A stretch of DNA of 64,000 bases from Streptomyces sp. SID13726 (GTDB taxonomy: Bacteria; Actinomycetota; Actinomycetes; Streptomycetales; Streptomycetaceae). A program made the translations under genes and the position numbers. Position 1 is the stretch's first letter; every line of letters starts with the position of its first letter. Below, one piece after another: positions 33,419-41,558 of the stretch. Location of the stretch: contig NZ_JAAGLY010000003.1 in the NCBI RefSeq assembly GCF_010548375.1, forward strand, positions 833,078-897,077. The letters run 5' to 3'. The notes under the pieces are model-generated. The model had not been told where the DNA came from and searched no databases. It saw only the letters and a program-made list of their open reading frames with translations.

Positions 33419-33895
33419 ATGAGTGATCTGCTGAACGATGAGGCGGTCGTCCTCTACGGCGACGTCCTGCGCCTGACGGACGCGATCGGAGGCCGCGCCG
33501 ACCGCACGATCCGCGAGGCCTCCGGACTCGGCGGCTCCGAGTTCGAGGTCCTCCTGCGCCTGGCCCGGCACCCCGAGCGCCGGACCACCGGCGCCCGCCT
33601 CGCCGAGGACCTCTCGTTCACCTCGGGCGGACTCACCCGCCTGATCACGCGGATGGAGGAGGCCGGACTGATCACCCGCCGACCTCACCCGGAAGACCGC
33701 AGAGCCACACTCCTCGAAGCAACGCCCCAGGGCTACGAAGCCCTGGAGCGCGCCCTCGCGGCCCATGTCCCGCAGATGACAGCCGACCTCATGGAGCCGC
33801 TCACCCCGGTCGAGCGACTGATCCTGCGCGAACTGGTGACCAAGCTGCTCGTCCACTCCGCGCGGGGCCCGGTACGCGTACCGGTCGAGCCGTGA
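33419..33895 (+). CDS. MarR family transcriptional regulator
   Basis: A 158-residue winged-helix regulator: EFEVLLRLARHPERRTTGAR, LAEDLSFTSGGLTRLITRME (recognition helix), EEAGLITRRPHPEDRRATLL (wing with D-x-R). I chose ATG 33419 because the DNA before it is AT-rich non-coding. It is divergent from the orphan binding-protein gene and is probably its repressor. Confidence 0.92.
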   Translation: MSDLLNDEAVVLYGDVLRLTDAIGGRADRTIREASGLGGSEFEVLLRLARHPERRTTGARLAEDLSFTSGGLTRLITRMEEAGLITRRPHPEDRRATLLEATPQGYEALERALAAHVPQMTADLMEPLTPVERLILRELVTKLLVHSARGPVRVPVEP

Positions 33896-34100
33896 CGCGC
33901 CCGCCTGACCGGCCCCTCAGCCGGGCGTCGCAGTCCTGGTACCGGCCTCCCGTGCAGACGATGGCCTGCACGGTCCGTCCGGTACGGGCATCCCTGACCA
34001 GGAGACCCGGGAACCACTGACGGTTGCCGATGGTGTGCCAGTTCGGCCACTGCTGCATGTCGTGCGGCGCAGGCTGCTCGTTGGCCTGACTTCCCGACAC
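33801..34100 (-). CDS. possible small hypothetical protein or gene relic
   Basis: A frame with a GTG start at 34100 reads as protein-like sequence (HDMQQWPNWHTIGNRQWFPG, LLVRDARTGRTVQAIVCTGG, RYQDCDARL). It then continues into an arginine-rich tail antisense to the MarR 3' end, so the true stop may have been lost. No family is recognised and no good ribosome binding site is seen. A gene relic is as likely as a live gene. Confidence 0.3.
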   Translation of the reverse strand: MSGSQANEQPAPHDMQQWPNWHTIGNRQWFPGLLVRDARTGRTVQAIVCTGGRYQDCDARLRGRSGGRVTARPVRVPGPARSGRAAWSPVRAGSVARPG

Positions 34101-34384
34101 GGTCGACGGCGGGTCGTTGTTGATCGGATTGGGACCGACGGCGGGATGAGCTGAGCCATGGCCACGCCCGAGCTACCTGAGCAGGCAAATCGACATGACA
34201 CCGATCAATCGCCGTATGCCTTGCGGTACGGGGCGTGGCCCATTGCGGGCGTGTGGAAGGACTCGTTGGCCACAGTCTCCGCGACCAGCGGGGGGCAGGC
34301 TCAGGGAAACACCGTGCAGCTCTCCCTCACCACCAAGAGGCCGGTACCCGCGTGAGCCACGTCGCACAGCCCTGGATCAGACTT
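34101..34384. other. intergenic stretch without a convincing gene
   Basis: A 65-codon plus-strand frame (34158-34355) starts at ATG but has no recognisable family and only a weak ribosome binding site. I see nothing else before the PadR operator. Confidence 0.4.
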
Positions 34385-34406
34385 GCTATGCAACGAGTTG
34401 CATAGC
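34385..34406. promoter_or_regulatory. perfect 10-bp-arm palindrome, PadR operator
   Basis: GCTATGCAAC (34385-34394), two bases, GTTGCATAGC (34397-34406). It lies 13-34 bp upstream of the PadR-family start codon, where an autorepressor would bind. Confidence 0.75.
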
Positions 34407-34418
34407 ACGATCGCCGTC

Positions 34419-34994
34419 ATGGCGCTCGAACACGCGATCCTGGTGTCGCTCTTGGAGAAGCCGGGCTCCGGCTATGAGCTGGCCCGGCGTTTCGAACGGT
34501 CCATCGGCTACTTCTGGACCGCGACCCACCAGCAGATCTATCGCGTGCTCAAGCGCATGGAGAACGACGGCTGGGTGGCCGCCCAGGACATCCCGCAGCA
34601 AGGGCGTCCGGACAAGAAGGAGTACTCCGTCGCCGACCTCGGCCGGGCCGCGCTGTCCTCCTGGTTGCATGATCCGATCGAGCCGGACAGCGTCCGCCAC
34701 GACCTGGCGGTGAAGATCCGGGGTGCCGCCTTCGACGACCCGACCGCCCTGATCCGCGAGGTGGAACGACACCGGCAGGCGCACCGGGACCGACTCGCGC
34801 ACTATCTGGCGGGCGAGGAAAGGGACTTCACCGGGCCCGAAGAGGGGGATGACACCCCGCTACAAGAGCCCCTGGACGCGGAGCGCGAGCTCCAGCACGC
34901 CGTCCTGCGCGGCGGCATCGCGTACGAGCGGATGATGATCGGCTGGCTGGACGACGTACTCGCCACGCTGGCCCGGTTCGGCCCGCGCACCTGA
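34419..34994 (+). CDS. PadR family transcriptional regulator
   Basis: A 191-residue PadR regulator. The N-terminal winged helix (about 1-75: ALEHAILVSLLEKPGSGYEL, THQQIYRVLKRMENDGWVAA) is followed by a longer C-terminal helical domain typical of the PadR subfamily 2 (AADLGR-type hinge, then VERHRQAHRDRLAHYL). A perfect palindrome overlaps its promoter. The acyl-CoA dehydrogenase gene follows on the same strand 130 bp later and may be its target. Confidence 0.93.
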   Translation: MALEHAILVSLLEKPGSGYELARRFERSIGYFWTATHQQIYRVLKRMENDGWVAAQDIPQQGRPDKKEYSVADLGRAALSSWLHDPIEPDSVRHDLAVKIRGAAFDDPTALIREVERHRQAHRDRLAHYLAGEERDFTGPEEGDDTPLQEPLDAERELQHAVLRGGIAYERMMIGWLDDVLATLARFGPRT

Positions 34995-35060
34995 CCGCAC
35001 TCCACCGCACTCCACCGCACCGCCCACGACCACTGCGCCCGTCCGACCGCCACACCTCCC

Positions 35061-35088
35061 GAATCCCGATTCCCGAATCCCGATTCCC
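35061..35088. repeat. 14-bp tandem repeat upstream of the acyl-CoA dehydrogenase gene
   Basis: GAATCCCGATTCCC occurs twice in direct tandem, 37 bp before the start codon. A second short repeat, CGCACTCCAC twice, lies at about 34997-35016. Confidence 0.8.
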
Positions 35089-35124
35089 ACCCCTTCCGTC
35101 GACCAGCCGAAAGAGGCCCTCACC

Positions 35125-36849
35125 ATGGCTGACCAGCTCCTCTTCAACCCGCGCACCTACGACCCCGCACACTTCGACCCCGAGACGCGCCGCCTGCTGC
35201 GCGCCACCGTCGACTGGTTCGAGGCGCGCGGAAAGCGGCAGCTGATCGAGGACTACCGGACCCGCGCCTGGCTCAGTGACTTCCTCGCCTTCGCCGCGAA
35301 GGAGGGCCTGTTCGCCACCTTCCTGACGCCGTCGTCCAGTGCGGGGGAAGACGAGCCGGACAAGCGGTGGGACACCGCCCGTATCGCCGCGCTCAACGAG
35401 ATCCTCGGCTTCTACGGCCTGGACTACTGGTACGCCTGGCAGGTCACCATCCTCGGCCTCGGCCCGGTCTGGCAGAGCGACAACGCCGCCGCCCGCGCCC
35501 GCGCCGCCGAACTCCTCGCCCAGGGTGAGGTGTTCGCGTTCGGCCTGTCCGAGAAGGCCCACGGCGCCGACATCTACTCCACCGACATGCTGCTCGAACC
35601 CGACGGCGACGGCGGCTTCCGCGCCACCGGCTCCAAGTACTACATCGGCAACGGCAACGCGGCCGGACTCGTCTCCGTCTTCGGCCGCCGTACCGACGTC
35701 GAAGGCCCCGACGGCTACGTGTTCTTCGCCGCCGACAGCCGCCACCCGGCCTACCACCTGGTCAAGAACGTCGTCGACTCCTCCAAGTTCGTCAGCGAGT
35801 TCCGCCTGGACGACTATCCCGTCACGTCCGACGACGTCCTGCACACCGGCCGCGCCGCCTTCGACGCCGCCCTCAACACGGTCAACGTCGGCAAGTTCAA
35901 CCTGTGCACCGCCTCGATCGGCATCTGCGAGCACGCGATGTACGAGGCCGTCACCCACGCCCACAACCGCGTCCTCTACGGCCGTCCCGTCACCGCCTTC
36001 CCGCATGTGCGGCGGGAGTTGACCGACGCGTACGTCCGGCTCGTCGGCATGAAGCTGTTCAGTGACCGCGCCGTCGACTACTTCCGCTCCGCCGGCCCGG
36101 ACGACCGCCGCTACCTGCTCTTCAACCCGATGACGAAGATGAAGGTGACCACGGAGGGCGAGAAGGTCATCGACCTGATGTGGGACGTCGTCGCCGCCAA
36201 GGGCTTCGAGAAGGACAACTACTTCAGCCAGGCGGCCGTCGAGATCCGCGGCCTGCCGAAGCTGGAGGGCACGGTCCACGTCAACCTCGCGCTGATCCTC
36301 AAGTTCATGCGCAACCACCTCCTCGACCCGGCCGAGTACCCGAGCGTGCCGACCCGTCTCGACGCGGCCGACGACGACTTCCTGTTCCGGCAGGGACCGG
36401 CCCGGGGCCTGGGCTCGGTGCGCTTCCACGACTGGCGCCCGGCTTTCGAGTCGTACGCCCATCTGCCCAACGTCGCCCGTCTGCGCGAACAGGCCGACGC
36501 GCTCTGCGAGTTCGTCACCACGTCCGCCCCCGACGCGGAACAGAGCCGCGATCTCGACCTCGTCCTCTCGATCGGCCAGCTCTTCGCCCTCGTCGTGCAC
36601 GGACAGCTCGTCCTGGAGCAGGCCGCTCTGACCGGCCTCGACGAGGACGTGCTCGACGAGCTCTTCGCCGTCCTCGTAAGGGACTTCTCCGGCCACGCCG
36701 TCGAACTCCACGGCAAGGACTCGGCGACCGAGCGGCAGCAGGAGTGGGCACTGTCCTCGGTCCGGCGTCCGGTCGTGGACGAGACGCGCACGGAGCGAGT
36801 CTGGCAGCGGGTCGAGGCGCTGTCCGGCACGTACGAGATGGCCCAGTAG
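35125..36849 (+). CDS. acyl-CoA dehydrogenase family protein
   Basis: A 574-residue flavoenzyme, longer than the usual 380-400 residues. The FAD/substrate motifs include FAFGLSEKAHGADIYSTDM and GSKYYIGNGNAAGLVSVFGR (the middle beta domain), then NRVLYGRPVTAFPHVRRELT in the C-terminal helical domain, plus about 150 extra C-terminal residues. It would oxidise an acyl-CoA to the enoyl-CoA, passing electrons to ETF. The substrate is unknown. It starts at ATG 35125 and is probably under the PadR regulator upstream. Confidence 0.9.
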   Translation: MADQLLFNPRTYDPAHFDPETRRLLRATVDWFEARGKRQLIEDYRTRAWLSDFLAFAAKEGLFATFLTPSSSAGEDEPDKRWDTARIAALNEILGFYGLDYWYAWQVTILGLGPVWQSDNAAARARAAELLAQGEVFAFGLSEKAHGADIYSTDMLLEPDGDGGFRATGSKYYIGNGNAAGLVSVFGRRTDVEGPDGYVFFAADSRHPAYHLVKNVVDSSKFVSEFRLDDYPVTSDDVLHTGRAAFDAALNTVNVGKFNLCTASIGICEHAMYEAVTHAHNRVLYGRPVTAFPHVRRELTDAYVRLVGMKLFSDRAVDYFRSAGPDDRRYLLFNPMTKMKVTTEGEKVIDLMWDVVAAKGFEKDNYFSQAAVEIRGLPKLEGTVHVNLALILKFMRNHLLDPAEYPSVPTRLDAADDDFLFRQGPARGLGSVRFHDWRPAFESYAHLPNVARLREQADALCEFVTTSAPDAEQSRDLDLVLSIGQLFALVVHGQLVLEQAALTGLDEDVLDELFAVLVRDFSGHAVELHGKDSATERQQEWALSSVRRPVVDETRTERVWQRVEALSGTYEMAQ

Positions 36850-36879
36850 CCGCTCAGCGCCCGCCACCGGTGGCCGAGC

Positions 36880-37100
36880 CTCGCGGGGCCAGGCCACCGG
36901 TCGACCGAGTGCTCGCCCTGGGCGAGCGCCAGGACGTGCTCGGCGACGGTGTGGACCTTGGTGTCGGTGCGCTGTGAGACGTCCCGCAGGACCCGCCACG
37001 CCTCCTCCGGAGGGATCCGCCCCAGGACGACGACCGCGCCGATCGCCTGGTCGATGGTGGCGTGCGAGGTGACGGCGCGCTGGAGCTGGCCGCACTCCAC
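36880..37100 (-). pseudogene. ANTAR-domain (RNA-binding antiterminator) gene remnant
   Basis: This stretch encodes an ANTAR domain: QLQRAVTSHATIDQAIGAVV, LGRIPPEEAWRVLRDVSQRT, DTKVHTVAEHVLALAQGE. Complete genes have upstream GAF or coiled-coil parts and a stop soon after the domain. Here the frame has no such N-terminus and runs on antisense into the acyl-CoA dehydrogenase gene without its own stop. It is best read as a broken remnant left in the 295-bp gap before the TetR gene. Confidence 0.6.
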
Positions 37101-37144
37101 TCACACACGCTCGTGACAGACCCCGCTCACGCGTGGGCGCTCCG

Positions 37145-37714
37145 TCAGTCGCCCTCCGCGGGGAACACTTGGTCGACCGCCCGGCGGAGCGTTTCGCGGA
37201 CGGCCGTAGCGTCGTCGAGTTCCGCGGACTGGAACGCGCCGTCGTGGAGCATGACGAGGACGCGGGCGGCGTGATCGGGCTCGGGGTGCCCGATGGCGGC
37301 GGAGAGGTCGCGCAGCACGCCGAACAGCCAGGTGCGCTGGTCGTCGATGACGGCGCGCACCGGGTGGGTGCGGTCGGGGTATTCGGCGGCGGCGTTGAGG
37401 AACTGGCAGCCGCGGAAGCCGTCTTCGAGGGTCGCGTCACCGAGTACGGCCATGACCGCGCGGACCGCCTCGCGCGGCGGCTTGCCTTCCCGTGCCTGAG
37501 CCACAGCGGCACGGATGTCCTCGGCGGTGGCGGTGAGGTAGGCCGAGACGAGGTCGTCCTTGCTGGGGTAGTGCCGGTAGAAGGTGGCACGCGTGACCTT
37601 CGCCTCGGTGACCAGGCGGTCGATGCCCACGGCCTGGATGCCCTCCGCGTAGAAGAGGCGGGACGCGGTGCGAAGGAGCCGGTCCTTGGGGTGCGGCTCA
37701 GAGGCAGTCGTCAT
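37145..37714 (-). CDS. TetR family transcriptional regulator
   Basis: A 189-residue TetR regulator. The helix-turn-helix spans about residues 10-55 (RLLRTASRLFYAEGIQAVGI, VTRATFYRHYPSKDDLVSAY). The C-terminal ligand domain contains GCQFLNAAAEYPDR, seen in a common actinobacterial subgroup. It is divergent from an alpha/beta hydrolase. Three copies of a shared operator-like sequence lie between them, so it probably represses both genes. Confidence 0.93.
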   Translation of the reverse strand: MTTASEPHPKDRLLRTASRLFYAEGIQAVGIDRLVTEAKVTRATFYRHYPSKDDLVSAYLTATAEDIRAAVAQAREGKPPREAVRAVMAVLGDATLEDGFRGCQFLNAAAEYPDRTHPVRAVIDDQRTWLFGVLRDLSAAIGHPEPDHAARVLVMLHDGAFQSAELDDATAVRETLRRAVDQVFPAEGD

Positions 37715-37727
37715 TCCCCCATCGTAA

Positions 37728-37817
37728 AGAAAGACCAGTCGTTCTGCTGACCGCCCCCGATTGCACCACCAAGGGAGAACGACTAGTCTCTCTCGCAGAA
37801 AGACCGATCGTTCTTCC
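37728..37817. promoter_or_regulatory. three TetR operator-like sites and hydrolase promoter
   Basis: Sites at about 37728-37747 (AGAAAGACCAGTCGTTCTGC), 37775-37793 (GAGAACGACTAGTCTCTCT, reverse orientation) and 37796-37817 (AGAAAGACCGATCGTTCTTC) share AGACYnnTCGTTCT-type half-sites. A promoter with -35 TTGCAC (37761-37766), a 17-bp spacer and -10 TAGTCT (37784-37789) reads towards the hydrolase, its -10 lying inside site 2. Repression by occlusion is the natural reading. Confidence 0.65.
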
Positions 37818-37846
37818 TAACACTCACCCCGAGAGGCAAGAACCCC

Positions 37847-38554
37847 ATGAGCACCACCCCCACCGTCATCCTCGTCCACGGCGCCTTCGGCGACTCCGGC
37901 ATGTGGAAGGGGGCCGTCGCCAAGCTCCAGGCCCAGGGCTACACCACCCTCGCCGTGGCGAACCCGCTGCGCGGCCTGGAGTCCGACGCCCGCTACGTCG
38001 CCACCGTCGCCCAGGCCGTGGACGGCCCGGTCGTCCTGGTCGGCCACTCCTACGCGGGCGCGATCATCACCCGGGCCGCCCGCGACGCGTCCAACGTCCA
38101 GGCCCTGGTCTACGTGGCCGCCTTCCAGCCCGACGAGGGCGAGAGCGCCCTGGAGAACGCCTCGCGCTTCCCCGGCGCCAAGATGGGCCCGGACACCACC
38201 GTCGCCACCGAGTACGACGGTGAACCGGAACTGCGCATCCTGCCCGAGCACTACCAGGACGTCATCGCCGGCGACCTCCCCACCGAGACCGCCGACGCCC
38301 TCGCGGTCACCCAGCGCCCGGTACGCGTACAGGCACTCACCGCCGAACTCTCCGGCACCCCCGCCTGGCGCACGCTCCCTTCCTGGGCCGTGATCGCCAC
38401 CCAGGACAACGCCATCCCCGCCCAGGCCCAGCAGTTCATGGCCGAACGCGCCGGATCACACATCACACGCGTGGACGCCTCCCACGCGGTGGCAATCTCC
38501 CAGCCCGACGTGGTGGCCGACGTGATCGTCGAAGCCGCGGAGTCGACCCGCTGA
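37847..38554 (+). CDS. alpha/beta hydrolase
   Basis: A 235-residue alpha/beta hydrolase-fold enzyme: oxyanion region VILVHGAFGDSGMWKG, nucleophile elbow VVLVGHSYAGAII (serine), and late histidine in VDASHAVAISQP. This subgroup (salicylate esterase/RutD-like small hydrolases) acts on small esters or lactones. It is divergent from and probably repressed by the TetR regulator. Confidence 0.92.
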   Translation: MSTTPTVILVHGAFGDSGMWKGAVAKLQAQGYTTLAVANPLRGLESDARYVATVAQAVDGPVVLVGHSYAGAIITRAARDASNVQALVYVAAFQPDEGESALENASRFPGAKMGPDTTVATEYDGEPELRILPEHYQDVIAGDLPTETADALAVTQRPVRVQALTAELSGTPAWRTLPSWAVIATQDNAIPAQAQQFMAERAGSHITRVDASHAVAISQPDVVADVIVEAAESTR

Positions 38555-38584
38555 ACTCTCGTTCACCCAAGGCACGAAACAGGA

Positions 38585-38612
38585 AAAGTGCTGACCGGGT
38601 GGCCAGCACTTT
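38585..38612. terminator. bidirectional hairpin terminator
   Basis: AAAGTGCTG (38585-38593), a 10-base loop, CAGCACTTT (38604-38612). It lies between the hydrolase stop (plus) and the tRNA 3' end (minus), with A/T at the arm ends on both strands. Confidence 0.75.
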
Positions 38613-38628
38613 CCGTGGATAACTTCTG

Positions 38629-38713
38629 TGTCCGAGGGGGGACTTGAACCCCCACGCCCGATAAAGGGCACTAGCACCTCAAGCTAGCGCGTCTGCCATT
38701 CCGCCACCCGGAC
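38629..38713 (-). tRNA. tRNA-Leu (anticodon GAG)
   Basis: An 85-nt class II tRNA on the minus strand. The acceptor stem GTCCGGG pairs with CTCGGAC, with discriminator A. The anticodon stem CTAGC/GCTAG encloses loop TTGAGGT, giving anticodon GAG (codon CUC). A long variable arm (GCCC TTTA TCGGGC) and GGTTCAAGTCC T-arm sequence are present. CCA is not encoded. Confidence 0.96.
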
Positions 38714-38961
38714 CAGGTGTCTGCCGCCTTGCCGGGGGTATTCCCCGCGGCGACATGGACAACAATACCAAGCTTTCGGAGCGCCCTTCACCTGCATATC
38801 CGTCCCTTGGGAGGCGGTGCGGGGGCGGTGTCTCCGCGGGCCTGGGAGGCTCACCCGGAGTGACCGGGAAGGTACGTGCCGGGTACGAAGGGCGGGGCGG
38901 GGTGATCGCCGGGTGGTCCCCGCCGTCGTGGCACGGCATGGGGCCACCCGGCGATCGGGCG

Positions 38962-40524
38962 TCACGGCATCAGCTGGTACTCCGGGAAGTTGCCCGGCAG
39001 CCGCTCCCCCACCGGCCCCAGCGTCACGGCACGGACGAGGAGTTCCCCTCCGACGAACGCGCCGCGCCAGGACGCGCCGAAGCCGCCGAAGAGTTCGTCC
39101 CGGTCGCCCCTGGAGCGAGGCTTTCCGTGGCCGACCTTGAACGCGCGGATCTGCGGGGCGAGCCGGCCGAAGGTCGCCTCGTCGTCCGTGGACAGGGTGG
39201 CCACCAGGGCGCCGTTGGACGCGTTCATCGCGGCCAGCAGCTCCGCCTCCGTGTCGACCAGGACGATGGTGTCGACCGGGCCGAAAGGCTCCGCGTGGTG
39301 GAGCGGTGAGGACGGCGGCGGGCCGAGGAGCGTGACGGGTTGGACGTACGCCGAGGTGTCCTGGCCGGGCAGGAAGCGGGCGTCGGCCTCCTTGCCGCGG
39401 TGCAGCGGCACGGCGCCGCGGTCGACGGCCTCGGCGATCTGGTCGTGGAGTTCCTTCGCCTTGGCCGCGTTGATCACCGGGCCGAAGTCCAGCGACGGAT
39501 ACGGGTCGCCGCAGGCGTCGACGGCGAGCGGGTGCCCGACGCGCAGGGTGCGCACCGCCGGGAGGTAGGCCGCCAGGAAGTCGTCGAACAGCTCGCGTTG
39601 GACGACGAAGCGCGGGTACGCCGTGCAGCGCTGCTTGCCGTAGTCGAAGAGCTTGGGGACGACGGCCGTGAGTGTGTCCCAGTCCGAGTAGTTCCAGATG
39701 CCCCAGGTGTTGAGCCCCTCCTGTTCCAGTACGTGTCGCTTGCCGAGGTCGGCGACGGCCGTGGCGACGGCGGCGCCGGTGTCGCGGCCGCCGACGAAGG
39801 AGACGCAGCCGATCTCGGGCGCCCGCACCAGCGCCTGGGACAGCTCGCGTCCGCTGCCGCTGACGAGGGTGACGGGAATCCCCTCGCGGGCGGCGAGCGC
39901 CGAGGCCAGGGTCAGACAGGCGACGCCGCCGTCGGTCGGGGTCTTGGCGATGACCGCGTTCCCTGCCAGTGCCTGGACCAGCATTGCGTGAACGAGCACG
40001 CTCATCGGATAGTTCCAGCTCGCGATGTTGGAGACCGGGCCGTCCAGCGGGGCCCGGCCGGCGAGCATCGGCTCGATGCCGTCGACGTACCAGCGCACAC
40101 CGTCGATGGCCCGGTCGACGTCCGCCTGCGCGAGCCGCCAGGGTTTGCCGATCTCCCAGACGAGGAGCAGAGCGAGGAGTTCACGGTGCTGGGTGAGCGC
40201 GTCGAGGGTGGCCGCGACGCGGGCCCGGCGCTCGTCGAGCGGGACGTGCCGCCAGGCGCGGTGCTGGTCGAGCGACGCGCGGACGGCCTGGTGGGCGGTG
40301 GCCCGGTCCAGGCGGGGCGGGCCGGCGATCGGGCTGCCGTCGACGGGGCTGGTGGCGGGCAGGGCCCGGCCGTCCGCCTGCCAGGTGGAGTCCCAGAGGT
40401 TGAGGACACGGTCGTCCCGGAACGCCTCCGGCGCCACGGCGAGGCAGCGCCGCCAGGCGTCCGTCCAGGTCGTACCGGATTTCAGGGTGAGGGTTCGGCT
40501 GCTCGGAGTGAGGGTGGTTGCCAT
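38962..40524 (-). CDS. aldehyde dehydrogenase family protein
   Basis: A 520-residue NAD(P)-dependent aldehyde dehydrogenase. The general-base glutamate is in HVLEQEGLNTWGIWNYSDW, the catalytic cysteine in YGKQRCTAYPRFVVQ, and HAEPFGPVDTIVLVDTEAEL is the usual C-terminal block. The start ATG 40524 follows GCGGAG. It lies downstream of sucCD on the same strand, 124 bp away. In this oxalate/CoA region it could oxidise glyoxylate or a related aldehyde, but substrate specificity is inference. Confidence 0.9.
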   Translation of the reverse strand: MATTLTPSSRTLTLKSGTTWTDAWRRCLAVAPEAFRDDRVLNLWDSTWQADGRALPATSPVDGSPIAGPPRLDRATAHQAVRASLDQHRAWRHVPLDERRARVAATLDALTQHRELLALLLVWEIGKPWRLAQADVDRAIDGVRWYVDGIEPMLAGRAPLDGPVSNIASWNYPMSVLVHAMLVQALAGNAVIAKTPTDGGVACLTLASALAAREGIPVTLVSGSGRELSQALVRAPEIGCVSFVGGRDTGAAVATAVADLGKRHVLEQEGLNTWGIWNYSDWDTLTAVVPKLFDYGKQRCTAYPRFVVQRELFDDFLAAYLPAVRTLRVGHPLAVDACGDPYPSLDFGPVINAAKAKELHDQIAEAVDRGAVPLHRGKEADARFLPGQDTSAYVQPVTLLGPPPSSPLHHAEPFGPVDTIVLVDTEAELLAAMNASNGALVATLSTDDEATFGRLAPQIRAFKVGHGKPRSRGDRDELFGGFGASWRGAFVGGELLVRAVTLGPVGERLPGNFPEYQLMP

Positions 40525-40600
40525 CGGGTCGCTCCGCTCTCGGTGCACAGTCGGGGGCGGGATTGCATGGCTCGGGGGGGGAGTTGTTCAGGTCGATACG

Positions 40601-40629
40601 GCAACTTCCCGCACGCACACGGGAGTTGC
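40601..40629. terminator. possible hairpin between sucD and the aldehyde dehydrogenase gene
   Basis: GCAACTTCCC (40601-40610) and GGGAGTTGC (40621-40629) pair with one bulge around a 10-base loop, 20-48 bp after the sucD stop. There is no U-tract, so it could be an mRNA-processing hairpin instead. Confidence 0.45.
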
Positions 40630-40648
40630 GCGGCTCGCATCCGAAGGA

Positions 40649-41545
40649 CTACGGCGTCCCTGCCCGCAGCGCTTCGAGCCGGGCCAGCACCAGCCTCGCC
40701 GTCTCCGTCGGCGTGCTCCCCACGCTCACGCCCACCGCCTCCAGCGCCTGCTTCTTCGCCTGGGCGGTGCCGGAGGAGCCGGAGACGATGGCGCCCGCGT
40801 GCCCCATGGTCTTGCCCTCGGGCGCGGTGAACCCGGCGATGTAGCCGACGACCGGCTTGGTGACGTTCTCCTTGATGTACGCGGCCGCCCGCTCCTCGGC
40901 GTCGCCGCCGATCTCCCCTATGAGGACGACGAGTTCGGTGTCGGGGTCGTCCTCGAACGCGGCGAGGCAGTCGATGTGGGTCGTCCCGATCACCGGGTCG
41001 CCGCCGATGCCCACGCAGGTGGAGAAGCCGATGTCGCGGAGTTCGTACATGAGTTGGTAGGTGAGCGTGCCGGACTTGGACACCAGGCCGATCCGGCCCG
41101 GCTTGGTGATGTCGGCGGGGATGATGCCCGCGTTGGCCTGCCCGGGTGTGATCAGGCCCGGGCAGTTGGGGCCGATGACGCGGGTGCCACGGGACGTGGC
41201 GTATGTCGTGAAGGCGACGGAGTCGTGCACCGGGATGCCCTCGGTGATGACGACCGCGAGGCCGATCCCGGCGTCGGCGGCCTCGGTGACGGCCGCCTCG
41301 GCGAAGGCGGGCGGCACGAAGACGACACTGACGTCGGCGCCGGTGGCCGCGATGCCCTCACGCACCGAGCCGAAGACGGGGACGGCCCGGTCGTCGAAGT
41401 CGACGCTCTGGCCGGCCTTGCGCGGGTTGACGCCGCCGACGACGTTCGTGCCGGCGGCGAGCATCCGCCGGGTGTGCTTCATGCCCTCGCCGCCGGTCAT
41501 GCCCTGGACGAGGACCTTGCTCTCCTTGGTCACGTAGATGGCCAT
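40649..41545 (-). CDS. sucD: succinate-CoA ligase-type ADP-forming alpha subunit
   Basis: A 298-residue SucD homologue. The CoA-binding Rossmann domain includes [27 protein letters not shown] follows, and the phosphohistidine is in [18 protein letters not shown]. It forms the alpha subunit with the SucC-like protein encoded 13 bp upstream. Ligases of this family make succinyl-CoA, malyl-CoA or related thioesters. This is probably a second, pathway-linked copy, because its neighbours are oxalate and CoA-transfer genes rather than TCA genes. It starts at ATG 41545 with GAGGGAC upstream. Confidence 0.92.
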   Translation of the reverse strand: MAIYVTKESKVLVQGMTGGEGMKHTRRMLAAGTNVVGGVNPRKAGQSVDFDDRAVPVFGSVREGIAATGADVSVVFVPPAFAEAAVTEAADAGIGLAVVITEGIPVHDSVAFTTYATSRGTRVIGPNCPGLITPGQANAGIIPADITKPGRIGLVSKSGTLTYQLMYELRDIGFSTCVGIGGDPVIGTTHIDCLAAFEDDPDTELVVLIGEIGGDAEERAAAYIKENVTKPVVGYIAGFTAPEGKTMGHAGAIVSGSSGTAQAKKQALEAVGVSVGSTPTETARLVLARLEALRAGTP

Positions 41546-41558
41546 GTCGTCCCTCTTC

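Noticed and set aside
34828..37590. 920-residue minus-strand open frame
   Set aside because: It spans the acyl-CoA dehydrogenase, ANTAR remnant, part of the TetR gene and the PadR 3' end in a shadow frame; the genes on each strand are recognised by motifs instead.
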